A stretch of DNA of 64,000 bases from Burkholderia gladioli (GCF_000959725.1 NZ_CP009323.1:4092001-4156000), one strand, 5' to 3'; shown: positions 26,723 to 37,440, counted from the stretch's first letter. The notes: generated by a model not told the origin, from the letters alone. Numbers and translations: made by a program.

Positions 26723-26758
26723 CGCTGCGCCTCGTCGACCTGGTCGGCGCGGCGGCGC

Positions 26759-27718
26759 TCAGTCCTGCTCGAACGCCTCGCGCAATGCCCGCACCGCGTC
26801 CGCATGCGCCTGCCGGACCGCCGGAACGTACCCGCCCATCTTGAAGAATTCGTGAATCATGCCCGCGTAGCGGACCAGCTCGACACGATTGCCGGCCGCG
26901 CGCAGCTTGTCCGCGTAGGCGATGCCCTCGTCGGAGAGCGGATCGTATTCGGCCACCGCGATCCAGGCCGGCGCGAGGCCCGCGAAGGACGGCGCGCCGC
27001 GCATGCCGTCGAGCGGCGCGAAGCGCCAGTCCTCGCGATCGGCCGGGTTCGGCACGTACTGCGAGAAGAACCACTGGATGGTTTCGGCCGTCAGCAGGTA
27101 GCCGTGAGCGAGCCGCGCGTGCGAGGCCGTCTGCTGGTGCGCCGTGAGCCCGGGGTAGATCAGCAGTTGCAGCCGCGGCGCGATCCCTCGATCGCGCGCC
27201 AGCACCGCCACCGCGGCGGCCAGCGTGCCGCCCGCGCTGTCGCCGCCCACCGCCAGGCGCGCCGCGTCGACGCCGAATTCGCTGGCATGCGCGTGCAGCC
27301 AGGCATAGGCGTCCTCGGCATCGTCGTGCGCGCTCGGGAAGCGTGCCTCGGGCGCGAGCCGGTAGTCGACCGACAGCACCGCGCAATACGCGTCGCGCGC
27401 AAACATCCGACACAGCGCGTCATGCGTGTCGAGGCTGCCGACCGTGAAACCGCCGCCGTGGTAATAGACTAGCGCCGGCAGCGGCTCGCCCAGGCTCGGC
27501 ATCTCGGGCAGGTAGAGCCGCGCGCCGATCGTTTCGCCGTCGCGGGTCGGCACGCGCAGCTCCTCCACCGAGGCCATCGGCGCGGGCGCGAGATCGAGGA
27601 TCGGCGCACTGCGCTCGTAGGCTGCACGCGCGGCCTGTGGCGTCTGGGAGGCGTAGGCGGGACGTCGGGCGCGCTCGATCATGTCGAGCACCTGGGCGAT
27701 TCCGGGATCGAGCGGCAT
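26759..27718 (-). CDS. Alpha/beta hydrolase, hormone-sensitive-lipase family esterase
   Basis: A 319-residue carboxylesterase. The HSL-family oxyanion motif HGGGF is at residues 87-91 and the nucleophile elbow GDSAGG has Ser161. The acid is in AEYDPLSDEG and the catalytic His in GMIHEFF. These place it in bacterial family IV, which hydrolyses short acyl esters. The start at 27718 (MPLDPGIAQ) is chosen over an in-frame ATG 21 codons upstream because family members begin here. Cytoplasmic; natural substrate unknown. Confidence 0.92.
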   Translation of the reverse strand: MPLDPGIAQVLDMIERARRPAYASQTPQAARAAYERSAPILDLAPAPMASVEELRVPTRDGETIGARLYLPEMPSLGEPLPALVYYHGGGFTVGSLDTHDALCRMFARDAYCAVLSVDYRLAPEARFPSAHDDAEDAYAWLHAHASEFGVDAARLAVGGDSAGGTLAAAVAVLARDRGIAPRLQLLIYPGLTAHQQTASHARLAHGYLLTAETIQWFFSQYVPNPADREDWRFAPLDGMRGAPSFAGLAPAWIAVAEYDPLSDEGIAYADKLRAAGNRVELVRYAGMIHEFFKMGGYVPAVRQAHADAVRALREAFEQD

Positions 27719-27866
27719 CGGGGCGGCGGTGGATAGGCAAAGGGTGGACGATAGCGGCACATGATGCCACGCGCCGGCCAAGCAGCGGCCAAGCAGCGGC
27801 TTGCCCGCGCAGGATGGGCGGCAATGCCCGCGCGCCGCCCTTTCGCTTTTCGCGCCTAGGCGCGGC

Positions 27867-28865
27867 TCAGCCCAGCGCGACGAGCTGCTTGCCGAAGTTG
27901 TGCCCCTTGAGCATGCCGAGGAAGGCTTCGGGCGCGCGCTCGATGCCCTGCGCGATGGTCTCGCGGTAATGCAGCTCGTGACGCGCCACCAGCTCGCCCA
28001 GTTCGGCCAGCGCGGCCGGCCAGACCTCGGGATGCTCGGTGACGATGAAACCCTCCACGCGCAACCGCGCCCTGAGGATCGGCCCGGGCTGCCGGATCGG
28101 CGCGGCCTCGCCGTCGTAGCCGGCGATCATCCCGCACAAGGCGACGCGGCCGAATGCGTTCATCAGCGCCAGCGTCGCGTCGAAACCGGGGCCGCCGACG
28201 TTCTCGAAACAGAGATCGATGCCGTCGGGCGCGGCCGCCGCCAGATCCTCGGCCAGGCGCCCGGCCTTGTAGTCGACGCAGGCGTCGAAGCCGAGCGTGT
28301 CGCGCACGTAGCGGCACTTGTGCTCGCCGCCGGCAATGCCGATCACGCGAGCGCCGGCGCGCCGCGCGAGCTGCCCCACCACGCCGCCGACCGCGCCGCT
28401 CGCCGCGCTGACCAGCAAGGTCTGCCCCGCGCGCGGCTCGAGCAGGCGATTCACGCCGTACCAGGCCGTCACGCCCGGCATGCCCACCACGCCGAGATGG
28501 GCCGACAGCGGCACCCGCGACGCATCGACCTTGCGCAGCCCCTTGCCGTTCGAGACGCCGTGCGTCTGCCAGCCGAACATGCCGACCACGCGGTCGCCGA
28601 CCGCATAAGCGGCATGACGCGACTCGATCACCTCGCCGGCCGTCTCGCCGATCATCACCTCGCCGAGCGGCTGCGGCGCCGCGTAGGATTTCGCTTCGCT
28701 CATGCGGCCACGCATGTAGGGGTCCAGCGAGAGGAAGCGGTTACGCACGCGTAGTTCGCCATCGCGCAGTGGCGCGAGCGGCGTTTCCACGAGCCGGAAA
28801 TTGTCGAGGCTGGCCGCGCCCTCGGGGCGCGACACGAGCAGAACCTGCCGATTGATGTCGGTCAT
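27867..28865 (-). CDS. NADP-dependent MDR oxidoreductase (CurA-like, zinc-free)
   Basis: A 332-residue medium-chain dehydrogenase/reductase of the leukotriene-B4 12-hydroxydehydrogenase/CurA group, which reduces the alkenal C=C bond with NADPH. The signs are LDPYMRGRM near residue 50, the nucleotide-binding SAASGAVGGVVGQLA at about 150-165, and no zinc-binding Cys cluster. The start at 28865 follows a good AGGAGA site. It lies 130 bases after the thioesterase gene at the end of the fatty-acid cluster and could handle reactive lipid aldehydes. Confidence 0.92.
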   Translation of the reverse strand: MTDINRQVLLVSRPEGAASLDNFRLVETPLAPLRDGELRVRNRFLSLDPYMRGRMSEAKSYAAPQPLGEVMIGETAGEVIESRHAAYAVGDRVVGMFGWQTHGVSNGKGLRKVDASRVPLSAHLGVVGMPGVTAWYGVNRLLEPRAGQTLLVSAASGAVGGVVGQLARRAGARVIGIAGGEHKCRYVRDTLGFDACVDYKAGRLAEDLAAAAPDGIDLCFENVGGPGFDATLALMNAFGRVALCGMIAGYDGEAAPIRQPGPILRARLRVEGFIVTEHPEVWPAALAELGELVARHELHYRETIAQGIERAPEAFLGMLKGHNFGKQLVALG

Positions 28866-28995
28866 CGCTGTCTCCTGTCTCCATGTCATGACGCCCGCCT
28901 CGCCGGAGAGGAACCTCCCGGCCTCGTCCTGGCGCGAGCCCAACGCGATTCGGCCCCGTCGTCGCCGATCGGGGCCGCTGCTGCCACGGGGGCCG

Positions 28996-29478
28996 TCAGG
29001 CGTCGCTCGGCCCCGGATTCGCGCCCGGATCGGTGCGCGAGCGCTGCCGGGCGATATCGCGGCCCACCGCCAGCCGCTTCATGTACTTGAAGGTGCCGAT
29101 CGCCTTGGCGACGAAATTGCCCTGGCTGTCGCGCACCTCGCCCTCGCAATAGGCCATGGTGGTCGAGCGGTGCATCACGCGGCCATAGGCACGCAGCTCG
29201 CCGCGCCCCGGCTGCATGAAGTTGACCTTCATCTCCACCGTCACCACGCCCACGCCGTCGTCGGTCAGGCTGCGCGCGGCCATCGCCAGCGCCACGTCGG
29301 CCAGCGTCATGGTCACGCCGCCGTGGGCGATGCTCCAGGTGTTCATGTGCTGCTCGGCCAGCGGCAGCGCGATCTCGCTGGCGCCATCCTTGGCCGAGAC
29401 GAGCTGCACGCCGAGCGCGTCGACGAAGGGGCTCTCGATGGTGGGCGGCGCCTTGCGCGGGCTGCTGTCCTGGCTCAT
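28996..29478 (-). CDS. PaaI-type hotdog-fold thioesterase
   Basis: A 160-residue hotdog-fold acyl-CoA thioesterase of the PaaI group. The motif NTWSIAHGGVTMTLADVA carries the conserved His-Gly-Gly and the catalytic Asp. VEMKVNFMQPGRGELRAYG follows as the second family segment. It probably hydrolyses acyl- or aryl-CoA and relieves CoA trapping during degradation. Its ATG overlaps the stop of a 26-codon upstream frame. It is co-directional with the thiolase and FadB-like genes. Confidence 0.92.
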   Translation of the reverse strand: MSQDSSPRKAPPTIESPFVDALGVQLVSAKDGASEIALPLAEQHMNTWSIAHGGVTMTLADVALAMAARSLTDDGVGVVTVEMKVNFMQPGRGELRAYGRVMHRSTTMAYCEGEVRDSQGNFVAKAIGTFKYMKRLAVGRDIARQRSRTDPGANPGPSDA

Positions 29479-29555
29479 CGCGCGCCTCGCGCCGTCTGGC
29501 CGATCAATCCGCGCGACTCGCGCGCCGCGGCGTGTGCCGATGCCTTCTGTGTCAT
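29475..29555 (-). CDS. Possible 26-codon upstream ORF overlapping the thioesterase start
   Basis: The frame starts MTQKASAHAAARES and ends with a TGA that overlaps the thioesterase ATG (ATGA). A GAAGG element lies a few bases upstream of the ATG. It could be a translational-coupling leader or chance; no family is recognised. Confidence 0.3.
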   Translation of the reverse strand: MTQKASAHAAARESRGLIGQTARGAR

Positions 29556-29805
29556 GTTGCCTTCTTGCCTAGCGATCAAGGATTCAGTGAATGTCGATGC
29601 GGGTGCGCGCCGGCTCGGGCCGCGCGCCCCTGATCCAGAACCGAAGCCTACCAAACTTGCGGGCCGGACGATTCGGCGAATTCGGCGGCGTGTCGTCGAA
29701 TACGGGGCCTGAAAGGCGATCGTCAAGCGCCAAGCACAAAGGGCGGCCGACGCCGCAGCGCCGCCCGCCCTTTGCCTTCATGCCGATCAGCTCGCCGTCA
29801 CGCGA
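29479..29805. other. Intergenic region between thiolase and thioesterase
   Basis: Apart from the 26-codon frame and the thiolase terminator (29738-29773), nothing recognisable is seen. The middle part may hold the thioesterase promoter. Confidence 0.4.
29738..29773 (-). terminator. Terminator-like hairpin after the thiolase gene
   Basis: AAAGGGCGG (29738-29746) pairs with CCGCCCTTT (29765-29773) around an 18-base GC-rich loop. The minus-strand tail is only TTTGTG, so strength is uncertain. Confidence 0.6.
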
Positions 29806-30984
29806 TCATGCGATCTCGAACAGCCCCGCCGCGCCCTGCCCGCCGCCGATGCACATGGTCACCACCACGTACTTCGCGCCGCGGCGCTTGCCCTCGATCA
29901 GGGCATGGCCGGCCAGACGCGCGCCCGACACGCCATAGGGGTGACCCACCGCGATCGCGCCGCCGTTGACGTTGAGCCGGTCGGCCGGAATCCCGAGCGT
30001 GTCCTGGCAGTACAGCACCTGCACCGCGAAGGCCTCGTTGAGCTCCCACAGATCGATGTCGGACACCTTCAGCCCCGCCTGCTTGAGCAGCTTGGGCACC
30101 GCGAACACCGGGCCGATGCCCATCTCGTCGGGCTCGCAGCCGGCCACCGCGAAGCCGCGGAAGATGCCCAGCGGCGCCAGCCCCTCGCGCTCGGCGAGCT
30201 TCGCGTTCATCACCACGCAGGCCGAGGCGCCGTCCGAGAACTGGCTGGCGTTGCCCGCCGTGATCACCCCGCCCGGCACCGCCGAGCGGATTTTCGAGAC
30301 GCCTTCCAGCGTGGTGTCGGGACGAATCCCCTCGTCGGACGAGAGCGTGACCTCGCGCGTGTGGAGGCGGCCCGTGGCCTTGTCGGCCACGCCGGCCAGC
30401 ACGGTGATCGGCACGATCTCGGCGTCGAAGCGGCCGGCCTCGCGCGCGGCCGCCGCGCGCAGTTGCGATTGCACGCCGTATTCGTCCTGGCGCTCCTTGG
30501 CGATGCCGTAGCGCTTGGAGACATTCTCGGCGGTCTGCAGCATGCTCCAGTAGATCTCGGGCTTGTGCTCGCGCAGCCAGCCTTCCTGCAGCATGTGGTG
30601 GTTCATCTCGTTCTGCACGCAGGAGATCGACTCCACGCCGCCCGCCACGAACACCTCGCCCTCGCCGGCGATCACGCGCTGCGCGGCCAGCGCGATGGTC
30701 TGCAGTCCGGAGGAGCAGAAACGGTTGATGGTCATGCCCGGCACCGACACGGGCAGGCCCGCGCGCAGCACGATCTGGCGCGCGATGTTGGCGCCGGTGG
30801 CGCCTTCCGGATTCGCGCAGCCCATCAGCACATCCTCGACGCGCGCCGGATCGAGCTTGGCGCGCTCGACCGCGGCGGCCACCACATGCCCGCCCAGCGT
30901 CGCGCCGTGCGTCATGTTGAGCGCGCCGCGCCATGATTTCGCCAGCCCGGTGCGGGCGGTGGATACGATTACGGCTTCGTTCAT
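29806..30984 (-). CDS. Acetyl-CoA C-acyltransferase (thiolase, FadA-like)
   Basis: Cleaves 3-ketoacyl-CoA with CoA in beta-oxidation. It has 392 residues. The acyl-binding Cys90 is in [11 protein letters not shown], the catalytic His in [14 protein letters not shown], and the second Cys in CIGGGQGAA at the C-terminus. The sequence resembles the degradative thiolase partners of FadB rather than PhbA. It lies 54 bases after the nicotinamidase gene and downstream of the FadB-like gene, forming a functional pair with the latter. Confidence 0.95.
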   Translation of the reverse strand: MNEAVIVSTARTGLAKSWRGALNMTHGATLGGHVVAAAVERAKLDPARVEDVLMGCANPEGATGANIARQIVLRAGLPVSVPGMTINRFCSSGLQTIALAAQRVIAGEGEVFVAGGVESISCVQNEMNHHMLQEGWLREHKPEIYWSMLQTAENVSKRYGIAKERQDEYGVQSQLRAAAAREAGRFDAEIVPITVLAGVADKATGRLHTREVTLSSDEGIRPDTTLEGVSKIRSAVPGGVITAGNASQFSDGASACVVMNAKLAEREGLAPLGIFRGFAVAGCEPDEMGIGPVFAVPKLLKQAGLKVSDIDLWELNEAFAVQVLYCQDTLGIPADRLNVNGGAIAVGHPYGVSGARLAGHALIEGKRRGAKYVVVTMCIGGGQGAAGLFEIA

Positions 30985-31038
30985 GCCAGTCTCCTGGTTC
31001 GAATTGCTTGTAGACGGTTGTCGACGCAGGCGGCCCGC

Positions 31039-31662
31039 TCAGGCGAGCACCGCCTGCGCCTGGACGCGGGCCACGCCCGCGGCCTGAAGTTCTTGCCATG
31101 CCCGCGCCAGCGAGCCGTTCAGGTCGATCGCGCGGCAGGCATCCTCGATCACGGCAGCCTCGAAACCGGCCGCGCGCGCATCGAGCGCGGACCAGGCCAC
31201 GCAGTAGTCGGTGGCCAGCCCGCAGCACCAGACGCGTTTCGCGCCGAGCGCGGCGAGGTAGCCCGCCAGCCCGGTGGGCGTGCTGCGATCGGCCTCGACG
31301 AAGGCCGAATAGCTGTCGACCGAGGCGTCGAGGCCCTTGCGGATCACCAGCCGCGCCTGCGGGATGTCGAGCTCGCTATGCAGCGCAGCGCCCTCGCTGT
31401 CCTGCACGCAGTGCACGGGCCACAGCACCTGTTCGCCGTAAGGCAGGGAGATCGTCGAGAACGGCTCGCGGCCCGGGTGGTTGGCGGCGAACGACACGTG
31501 CGCGCGCGGATGCCAGTCCTGCGTGATCACCACCTGCTCGAAGCGCCGCGCGAGCCGGTTGATCACCGGCACCACCGCGTCGCCGTCGGCCACCGCGAGC
31601 GCGCCGCCCGGCATGAAATCGTTCTGCACGTCGATCACGAGCAGCACATCGTCGCTATGCAT
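31039..31662 (-). CDS. pncA: Nicotinamidase
   Basis: Hydrolyses nicotinamide to nicotinate for NAD recycling. It is a 207-residue isochorismatase-fold enzyme. The catalytic Asp is in LLVIDVQNDFMPGGAL, metal ligands are in the QDWHPRAHVSF region, and the nucleophile Cys is in GLATDYCVAWSALDA. It lies 20 bases downstream of the FadB-like gene and 54 bases upstream of the thiolase gene, inside what otherwise looks like a beta-oxidation operon. Confidence 0.95.
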   Translation of the reverse strand: MHSDDVLLVIDVQNDFMPGGALAVADGDAVVPVINRLARRFEQVVITQDWHPRAHVSFAANHPGREPFSTISLPYGEQVLWPVHCVQDSEGAALHSELDIPQARLVIRKGLDASVDSYSAFVEADRSTPTGLAGYLAALGAKRVWCCGLATDYCVAWSALDARAAGFEAAVIEDACRAIDLNGSLARAWQELQAAGVARVQAQAVLA

Positions 31663-31682
31663 GCTGGTATCCTCCGCGCGCT

Positions 31683-33767
31683 TCAGCCGTTGAAACCCTT
31701 GCCGGCCGCCGCGAGCTTCGCGATCGACGGTGCCGGCTGCCAGGCATCGCCGTTCGCGCCTGCCGCGTAGCGGCGCATCGAGCGCTCGACGTTGTAGAGG
31801 CCGACCGTGTCCGCGTACAGCATCGGGCCGCCGCGCCAGAGCGGGAAGCCGTAGCCCGTCAGGTAGACCATGTCGATGTCGGAAGCCTTGGAGGCGATGC
31901 CCTCCTCGAGGATCTTCGCGCCTTCGTTGACCAGCGCGTAGACCAGCCGCTCGACGATCTCCTCGTCGGCGATCTTGCGGCGCTCGACGCCGGCTTCCTT
32001 CGAATAGGCCAGCACCATCTCGTCGACCAGCTTCGATGGCTTGGCGCGCCGCTCGCCGGCCTGGTAGTCGTACCAGCCGCCGCCGGTCTTCTGGCCGAAG
32101 CGGCCGAGTTCGCAGAGGCGATCGGCGATCTTCGAGTAATGCAGCTCGGGCTGCTCGAGGTAGCGGCGCTTGCGGATCGCCCAGCCGATGTCGTTGCCGG
32201 CCAGGTCGCTCATGCGGAACGGCCCCATCGCGAAACCGAAGGCCTCGATCGCGCGATCGACCTGGGCGGGCAGCGCGCCCTCCTCCAGCATGAACAGCGC
32301 CTGGCGGATGTACTGCTCGATCATGCGATTGCCGATGAAGCCGTCACACACGCCCGATACCACCGCCGTCTTGCGGATCTTCTTGGCGAGCTGCATCACG
32401 GTGGCCAGCACGTCCTTGGCGGTATGCTCGCCGCGCACCACCTCGAGCAGCTTCATCACGTTGGCCGGACTGAAGAAGTGCATGCCCACCACGTCCTGCG
32501 GGCGCCTGGTGAAGGCGGCGATCTTGTTCACGTCGAGCGTGGAGGTGTTCGAGGCGAGGATCGCGCCGGGCTTGGCCACCTCGTCGAGCTTGCGGAACAC
32601 CTGCTCCTTCACGCCGAGTTCCTCGAACACGGCCTCGATGATCAGGTCCGCGTCCTTCAGGTCCTCGTAGGACAGCGTCGGCGAGATCAGCGCCATGCGC
32701 GCCTCGAGCTTCTCCTCGCTGAGCTTGCCCTTCTTGACCTGCGCCTCGTAGTTCTTGCGGATCGTGGCGAGGCCGCGCTCGAGCGCCTCCTGCTTGGTCT
32801 CCAGCAGCGTGACCGGCAACCCCGCGTTGAGGAAGTTCATGGTGATGCCGCCGCCCATGGTGCCCGCGCCGATCACGCCGAGCTTGCGGATCTCGCGCAC
32901 GGGCGTGTCGGCCGGCACGTCGGGGATCTTGCTGGCGGCGCGCTCGCCGAAGAAGGCATGACGCAGCGCGCGGCTTTCCGGCGTCTGCACCAGCGCCACG
33001 AAACCGTCGCGCTCGTCGATCAGGCCCTGGTCGAAACCCTTCAGCACGCCGGCCTCGATCGCGTCGATGCACTTGTGCGGCGCCGGGTATTGCGGCGCGG
33101 CGGCGCGCGCGCTGTTGCGCGCGAACTGGATGAAGCCGGCCGCGTTCGGGTGCTCGATCTTGCGGTCGCGCACGCGCGGATGCGGGCCCGGCTTGGCGCC
33201 GACACGCCTGGCCAGCGCCACCGCCGCTTCAAGCAGGTCGCCTTCGGCCATCTCGTCGAACAGGCCGCTCTTGGCGAGCTGCTCGGAAGGCACGGCCGCG
33301 CCCGACACGATCATGTTCAGCGCGGTTTCCAGCCCGAGCGCTCGCGGCAGCCGCTGGGTGCCGCCCGCGCCCGGCAGCAGGCCGATCTTGACCTCGGGCA
33401 GGGCCACCTGGGTGCCCGGCGCGGCGATCCGATAATGCGCGCCCAGCGCCAGTTCCAGCCCGCCGCCCATCACCACGCTGTGCACGGCGGCCACCACCGG
33501 CTTGGCGCTGGCCTCGACGGCCGCGATCAGGGTGTGCAGGCTCGGTTCCTGGAGCGCCTTGGGCGTATTGAATTCGGTGATGTCGGCGCCGCCCGAGAAG
33601 GCGCGGCCCGCGCCGGTGAGCACGATGGCCGTCACCGCCGGGTCCTGCAGCGCGCGATCGAGGCCGTCCATCACCCCGGCGCGCGTCGAATAGCCGAGCC
33701 CGTTGACGGGCGGATTGTTGAGCGTGATGACGGCCACGCCGTCACGAGTCGTGTAGTCCACTGCCAT
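31683..33767 (-). CDS. Bifunctional enoyl-CoA hydratase / 3-hydroxyacyl-CoA dehydrogenase (FadB/FadJ-like)
   Basis: Carries out the two middle steps of beta-oxidation. It has 694 residues. A crotonase domain occupies about 1-190, with oxyanion motif SGGADITEF near 58-66 and the Glu-bearing [19 protein letters not shown] at about 121-139. The NAD-binding domain starts with [11 protein letters not shown] at 297-307, and two C-terminal dehydrogenase domains follow with the catalytic His in [16 protein letters not shown]. It resembles the peroxisomal-type multifunctional enzymes common in Burkholderia. A palindromic operator lies about 120 bases upstream. Confidence 0.96.
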   Translation of the reverse strand: MAVDYTTRDGVAVITLNNPPVNGLGYSTRAGVMDGLDRALQDPAVTAIVLTGAGRAFSGGADITEFNTPKALQEPSLHTLIAAVEASAKPVVAAVHSVVMGGGLELALGAHYRIAAPGTQVALPEVKIGLLPGAGGTQRLPRALGLETALNMIVSGAAVPSEQLAKSGLFDEMAEGDLLEAAVALARRVGAKPGPHPRVRDRKIEHPNAAGFIQFARNSARAAAPQYPAPHKCIDAIEAGVLKGFDQGLIDERDGFVALVQTPESRALRHAFFGERAASKIPDVPADTPVREIRKLGVIGAGTMGGGITMNFLNAGLPVTLLETKQEALERGLATIRKNYEAQVKKGKLSEEKLEARMALISPTLSYEDLKDADLIIEAVFEELGVKEQVFRKLDEVAKPGAILASNTSTLDVNKIAAFTRRPQDVVGMHFFSPANVMKLLEVVRGEHTAKDVLATVMQLAKKIRKTAVVSGVCDGFIGNRMIEQYIRQALFMLEEGALPAQVDRAIEAFGFAMGPFRMSDLAGNDIGWAIRKRRYLEQPELHYSKIADRLCELGRFGQKTGGGWYDYQAGERRAKPSKLVDEMVLAYSKEAGVERRKIADEEIVERLVYALVNEGAKILEEGIASKASDIDMVYLTGYGFPLWRGGPMLYADTVGLYNVERSMRRYAAGANGDAWQPAPSIAKLAAAGKGFNG

Positions 33768-33888
33768 CTGTCTGCCTCCATGCGGTTGCGCGAGCCGCCA
33801 GGCCGCGCTTCGTCAGCGTCGACGGTGATTGTGCGCGCGCGACGCCGTGGCCGCACGCGAGGAAACCGGGGCAGCATACAACAAAAAA

Positions 33889-33900
33889 GAACGATCGTTC
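33889..33900. promoter_or_regulatory. Palindromic operator upstream of the FadB-like gene
   Basis: GAACGATCGTTC is a perfect 12-bp palindrome in an AT-rich patch. Such sites are typical of TetR-family repressors of fatty-acid genes (FadR/PsrA-like). No regulator gene is adjacent, so the binder is unknown. Confidence 0.5.
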
Positions 33901-33953
33901 AATTACAACTTGAAGGTGCCGGATGCGGGTCGGAACCACGCGGTAAACAGCTT

Positions 33954-33990
33954 CGGCGGCCGGATCGCCCGAAGCGAAACCCGGCCGCCG
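33954..33990 (-). terminator. Hairpin after the acyl-CoA ligase gene
   Basis: CGGCGGCCGG (33954-33963) is perfectly complementary to 33981-33990. No T-run follows on either strand, so it may be a Rho-assisted end or an mRNA 3' stabiliser. Confidence 0.45.
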
Positions 33991-34038
33991 ATGATTGCGG
34001 AAACGGCAACGACGCGCCGCTCGATGCGGGCTCTCGCG

Positions 34039-35733
34039 TCAAAGCCCGGCCGGGCGCAGCGGCTCGCCTTCCAGCGGGCATTCGCCGGCCACGATGCCGG
34101 GCAGCACATGCTCGCGGAACATCTCGCGCAGCTTGAGCTTCTGCAACTTGCCGGTGGCCGTGTGCGGGAGCGCCTCGACGAACACCACGTCGTCGGGGAT
34201 CCACCATTTCGCGACCTTGCCCGCGTAGAACGCCAGCAGCTCCTCGCGCGTGACGTCCATGCCGGGCCGCGGCACCACCACCAGCAGCGGCCGCTCGGTC
34301 CATCTCGGATGCGCGCAGGCGATGCAGGCCGCCTCGGCCACGGCCGGATGCGCGACCGCGACGTTCTCCAGGTCGATCGAGCTGATCCACTCGCCGCCCG
34401 ACTTGATCACGTCCTTGCTGCGATCGGTGATCTGCAGGAAACCGTCGGCATCGATGGTGGCGACGTCGCCGGTGGGGAACCAGCCATCGACCAGCGGCGA
34501 GCCGCTGCCGTCGAAATAATGCTCGGCCACCCAGGGCCCGCGCACCTGCAGCTCGCCGAACGCAATGCCGTCCCAGGGCAGCTCGCGACCGTCCTCGCCG
34601 ACGATGCGCATGTCCACGCCATAGATCACGCGCCCCTGCTTCTCCAGCGAACGGCGCCGCGCGGCCTCGTCGCGCTGCGTCTGCTCCCAGGTCAGCCGCG
34701 ACAGGGTGCCCAGCGGCGACATTTCCGTCATGCCCCAGGCGTGGATCACCTGCACGCCGTAATCGTCCTCGAAGGCGCGCAGCATGGCCGGCGGGCAGGC
34801 GGAGCCGCCGATCACCGTGCGCTCCATGGTCGAGAAGCCGGCGCCCGATTCGCGCAGGTAGTTGATGAGGCCCAGCCAGACCGTCGGCACGCCGGCCGAG
34901 CAGGTCACGCGCTCGGCCTCCATCAGCTCGTGCAGCGACTTGCCGTCCAGGTCCTTGCCCGGCATCACCAGCTTCGCGCCGGTGAGCGGCACCGCGTAAG
35001 GCAGGCCCCAGGCGTTGACATGGAACATCGGCACCACCGGCAGCACCGAATCGAGCGCCGACAGGCCCATCGCGTCGGGCAGCGCGGCCGCGTAGGCGTG
35101 CAGCACGGTGGAACGATGCGAATAGAGCACCCCCTTCGGGTTGCCGGTGGTGCCCGAGGTGTAGCAGAGCGAGGACGCCTGGCGCTCGTCGAGCAGCGGC
35201 CATTGATAGTCGCCGTCCTCGGCCTCGAGCAGCGTTTCATACGCCAGCAGCGGCGTGGCGGCGGCCGGCAGGTGCGCCTCGTTGGTCATCGCGATCCAGC
35301 CGCGCACCTGCGGGCACAGCGGCGCGAGCCGGTCGACCAGCGGCGCGAAGCTGATGTCGAACAGCACGAAACGGTCATCGGCGTGGTTGATGATGTAGAC
35401 GAGCTGCTCGGGAAACAGGCGCGGATTGATCGTGTGGCAGACCGCGCCCATCCCGCTGATGCCGTAATAGGCTTCCAGGTGGCGATAGCCGTTCCAGGCC
35501 AGCGTGCCGACCCGCTCGCCCGGCTCGACGCCGGCGCGCAGCAGGGCCTGCGCCAGTTGCCGGGAACGCCGTTCGCAATCGCGGTAGGTGTAGCGGTGGA
35601 TATCGCCCTCGAGCCGCCGCGATACGATCTCGGCATGGCCCATGTGGCGCGCCGCGTGCGTGATCAGGGACGACACCAGCAAGGGTATGTCCATCATCTG
35701 GCCCAGCAGCGGCGGGTTCATCGTGGTGCTCAT
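34039..35733 (-). CDS. Medium/long-chain acyl-CoA synthetase (AMP-binding)
   Basis: Activates fatty acids to acyl-CoA through an acyl-adenylate. It is a 564-residue ANL-superfamily enzyme. The AMP-binding P-loop is [13 protein letters not shown] at about 189-201, with [12 protein letters not shown] and [11 protein letters not shown] in the middle. The C-terminal lysine is in [15 protein letters not shown]. It is closest in look to the AlkK/DmdB group (3-methylthiopropionyl or medium-chain acyl-CoA ligases). It is oriented with the FadB-like/thiolase genes and likely feeds them. Substrate chain length cannot be read from sequence. Confidence 0.92.
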   Translation of the reverse strand: MSTTMNPPLLGQMMDIPLLVSSLITHAARHMGHAEIVSRRLEGDIHRYTYRDCERRSRQLAQALLRAGVEPGERVGTLAWNGYRHLEAYYGISGMGAVCHTINPRLFPEQLVYIINHADDRFVLFDISFAPLVDRLAPLCPQVRGWIAMTNEAHLPAAATPLLAYETLLEAEDGDYQWPLLDERQASSLCYTSGTTGNPKGVLYSHRSTVLHAYAAALPDAMGLSALDSVLPVVPMFHVNAWGLPYAVPLTGAKLVMPGKDLDGKSLHELMEAERVTCSAGVPTVWLGLINYLRESGAGFSTMERTVIGGSACPPAMLRAFEDDYGVQVIHAWGMTEMSPLGTLSRLTWEQTQRDEAARRRSLEKQGRVIYGVDMRIVGEDGRELPWDGIAFGELQVRGPWVAEHYFDGSGSPLVDGWFPTGDVATIDADGFLQITDRSKDVIKSGGEWISSIDLENVAVAHPAVAEAACIACAHPRWTERPLLVVVPRPGMDVTREELLAFYAGKVAKWWIPDDVVFVEALPHTATGKLQKLKLREMFREHVLPGIVAGECPLEGEPLRPAGL

Positions 35734-35768
35734 CGTCCAGCTCTCCCGGTTGGATCCGACTACGACAG

Positions 35769-37406
35769 ATGCCTCTCCCTCGCCGCAAGCGGCCCGCGCG
35801 GCGCGGATTTACAATACCGACTTGTGACTCGTCGTTCAACTTGCCGTTATCCAGAAGCGAATCCGATTTGGCTGCCACCCTCCCCGATCTCGCCGCCTCG
35901 CTCGCCGCGCCGCGCGACGATGCCTTCCTCAAGCTGGGCGCCGCATTCCTGACGCGCCTGCCCGCCGCGCCGCTGCCCGCGCCTTACGTGGTCGGCTTCT
36001 CCGACGACGTGGCCGCGGAACTGGGCCTCGATCCCGCGATCCGCGCGCTGCCGGGCTTCGCCGAGCTGTTCTGCGGCAACCCGAGCCGCGACTGGCCCGC
36101 CGAGGCGCTGCCCTATTCGAGCGTTTACTCGGGACACCAGTTCGGAGTCTGGGCCGGCCAGCTCGGCGACGGCCGCGCGCTGAACATCGGCGAGATCGAG
36201 CACGAAGGACGCCGCTTCGAGCTGCAGTTGAAGGGCGCCGGGCGCACGCCCTACTCGCGCATGGGCGACGGCCGTGCCGTGCTGCGCTCCTCGATCCGCG
36301 AATTCCTGTGCTCGGAAGCGATGCATCATCTCGGCATCCCGACCACCCGCGCGCTGACCGTGATCGGCTCCGACCAGACCGTGATGCGCGAGACCGTCGA
36401 GACGGCCGCGGTGGTCACGCGCGTGGCCGAGAGCTTCGTGCGTTTCGGCCATTTCGAGCATTTCTTCTCGAACGATCGGCCCGACCTGCTCAAGCAACTG
36501 GCCGACCACGTGATCGACCGCTTCTACCCCGCCTGCCGCGAGGCCGAGGACCCGTACCTCGCCCTGCTGGAAGCCGTGATGCAGCGCACCGCGAAGATGG
36601 TCGCGCAATGGCAGGCGGTCGGCTTCTGCCACGGCGTGATGAACACCGACAACATGTCGATCCTCGGGCTCACGCTCGATTACGGCCCGTTCGGCTTCGT
36701 CGATGCCTTCGACGCCGGCCACATCTGCAATCACACCGACCAGCAGGGGCGTTATGCCTATCGCATGCAGCCGCGCATCTCGCACTGGAACTGCTTCTGC
36801 CTGGCGCAGGCGCTGCTGCCGCTGATCGGCCAGCAACGCGTCGACCTGGAAGACGACCCGCGCACCGAGCGCGCCGTGGAGGACGCCCAGGCGGTGCTGT
36901 CGCGCTTCCCGGAAACCTTCGGCCCGGCGCTGGAAGGCGCGATGCGCGCCAAGCTCGGGCTCGCGCTCGAGCAGGAAGGCGATGCCGCGCTGGCCAACCG
37001 GCTGCTCGAGATCATGCACGGCAGCCACGCCGATTTCACGCTGACCTTCCGGCGCCTCGCGCAGATCTCGAAGCACGACGCGAATTCGGATGCGCCGGTG
37101 CGCGACCTGTTCATCGACCGCGAAGCCTTCGACGGCTGGGCCGCGCAATATCGCGCGCGCCTGGCCGACGAGACGCGCGACGACGCCGAGCGCGCCGCCG
37201 CGATGAACCGCGTGAACCCGAAGTACGTGCTGCGCAACCACCTGGCCGAGACCGCGATCCGTCGCGCGGCCGAGAAGGACTATTCGGAAGTCGAGCGGCT
37301 CGCGGCGATCCTGCGCCGGCCGTTCGACGAGCAACCGGAACACGAAGCCTACGCCGCGCTGCCGCCGGACTGGGCCGGCACGCTCGAGGTCAGCTGTTCG
37401 TCCTGA
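35769..37406 (+). CDS. selO: Protein adenylyltransferase SelO (YdiU)
   Basis: A pseudokinase-fold enzyme that moves AMP from ATP onto Ser, Thr or Tyr of proteins and is linked to redox stress. Family motifs seen are [47 protein letters not shown] (metal-binding Asn/Asp) and [11 protein letters not shown]. The start is uncertain. The first ATG (35769) precedes a TACAAT box and gives 545 residues; downstream TTG codons at 35841 or 35868 give 521 or 512, closer to the usual length. The human-type C-terminal Sec is replaced by a Cys near the end (SCSS). msrB follows 34 bases later. Confidence 0.94.
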   Translation: MPLPRRKRPARRGFTIPTCDSSFNLPLSRSESDLAATLPDLAASLAAPRDDAFLKLGAAFLTRLPAAPLPAPYVVGFSDDVAAELGLDPAIRALPGFAELFCGNPSRDWPAEALPYSSVYSGHQFGVWAGQLGDGRALNIGEIEHEGRRFELQLKGAGRTPYSRMGDGRAVLRSSIREFLCSEAMHHLGIPTTRALTVIGSDQTVMRETVETAAVVTRVAESFVRFGHFEHFFSNDRPDLLKQLADHVIDRFYPACREAEDPYLALLEAVMQRTAKMVAQWQAVGFCHGVMNTDNMSILGLTLDYGPFGFVDAFDAGHICNHTDQQGRYAYRMQPRISHWNCFCLAQALLPLIGQQRVDLEDDPRTERAVEDAQAVLSRFPETFGPALEGAMRAKLGLALEQEGDAALANRLLEIMHGSHADFTLTFRRLAQISKHDANSDAPVRDLFIDREAFDGWAAQYRARLADETRDDAERAAAMNRVNPKYVLRNHLAETAIRRAAEKDYSEVERLAAILRRPFDEQPEHEAYAALPPDWAGTLEVSCSS

Positions 37407-37440
37407 GCGACGGCGCCCCGATTCCCCTGGAGAGACCCAC

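Noticed and set aside
27867..35733. A polyketide or other secondary-metabolite cluster
   Set aside because: All enzymes fit fatty-acid degradation; there is no carrier protein, synthase or tailoring enzyme.
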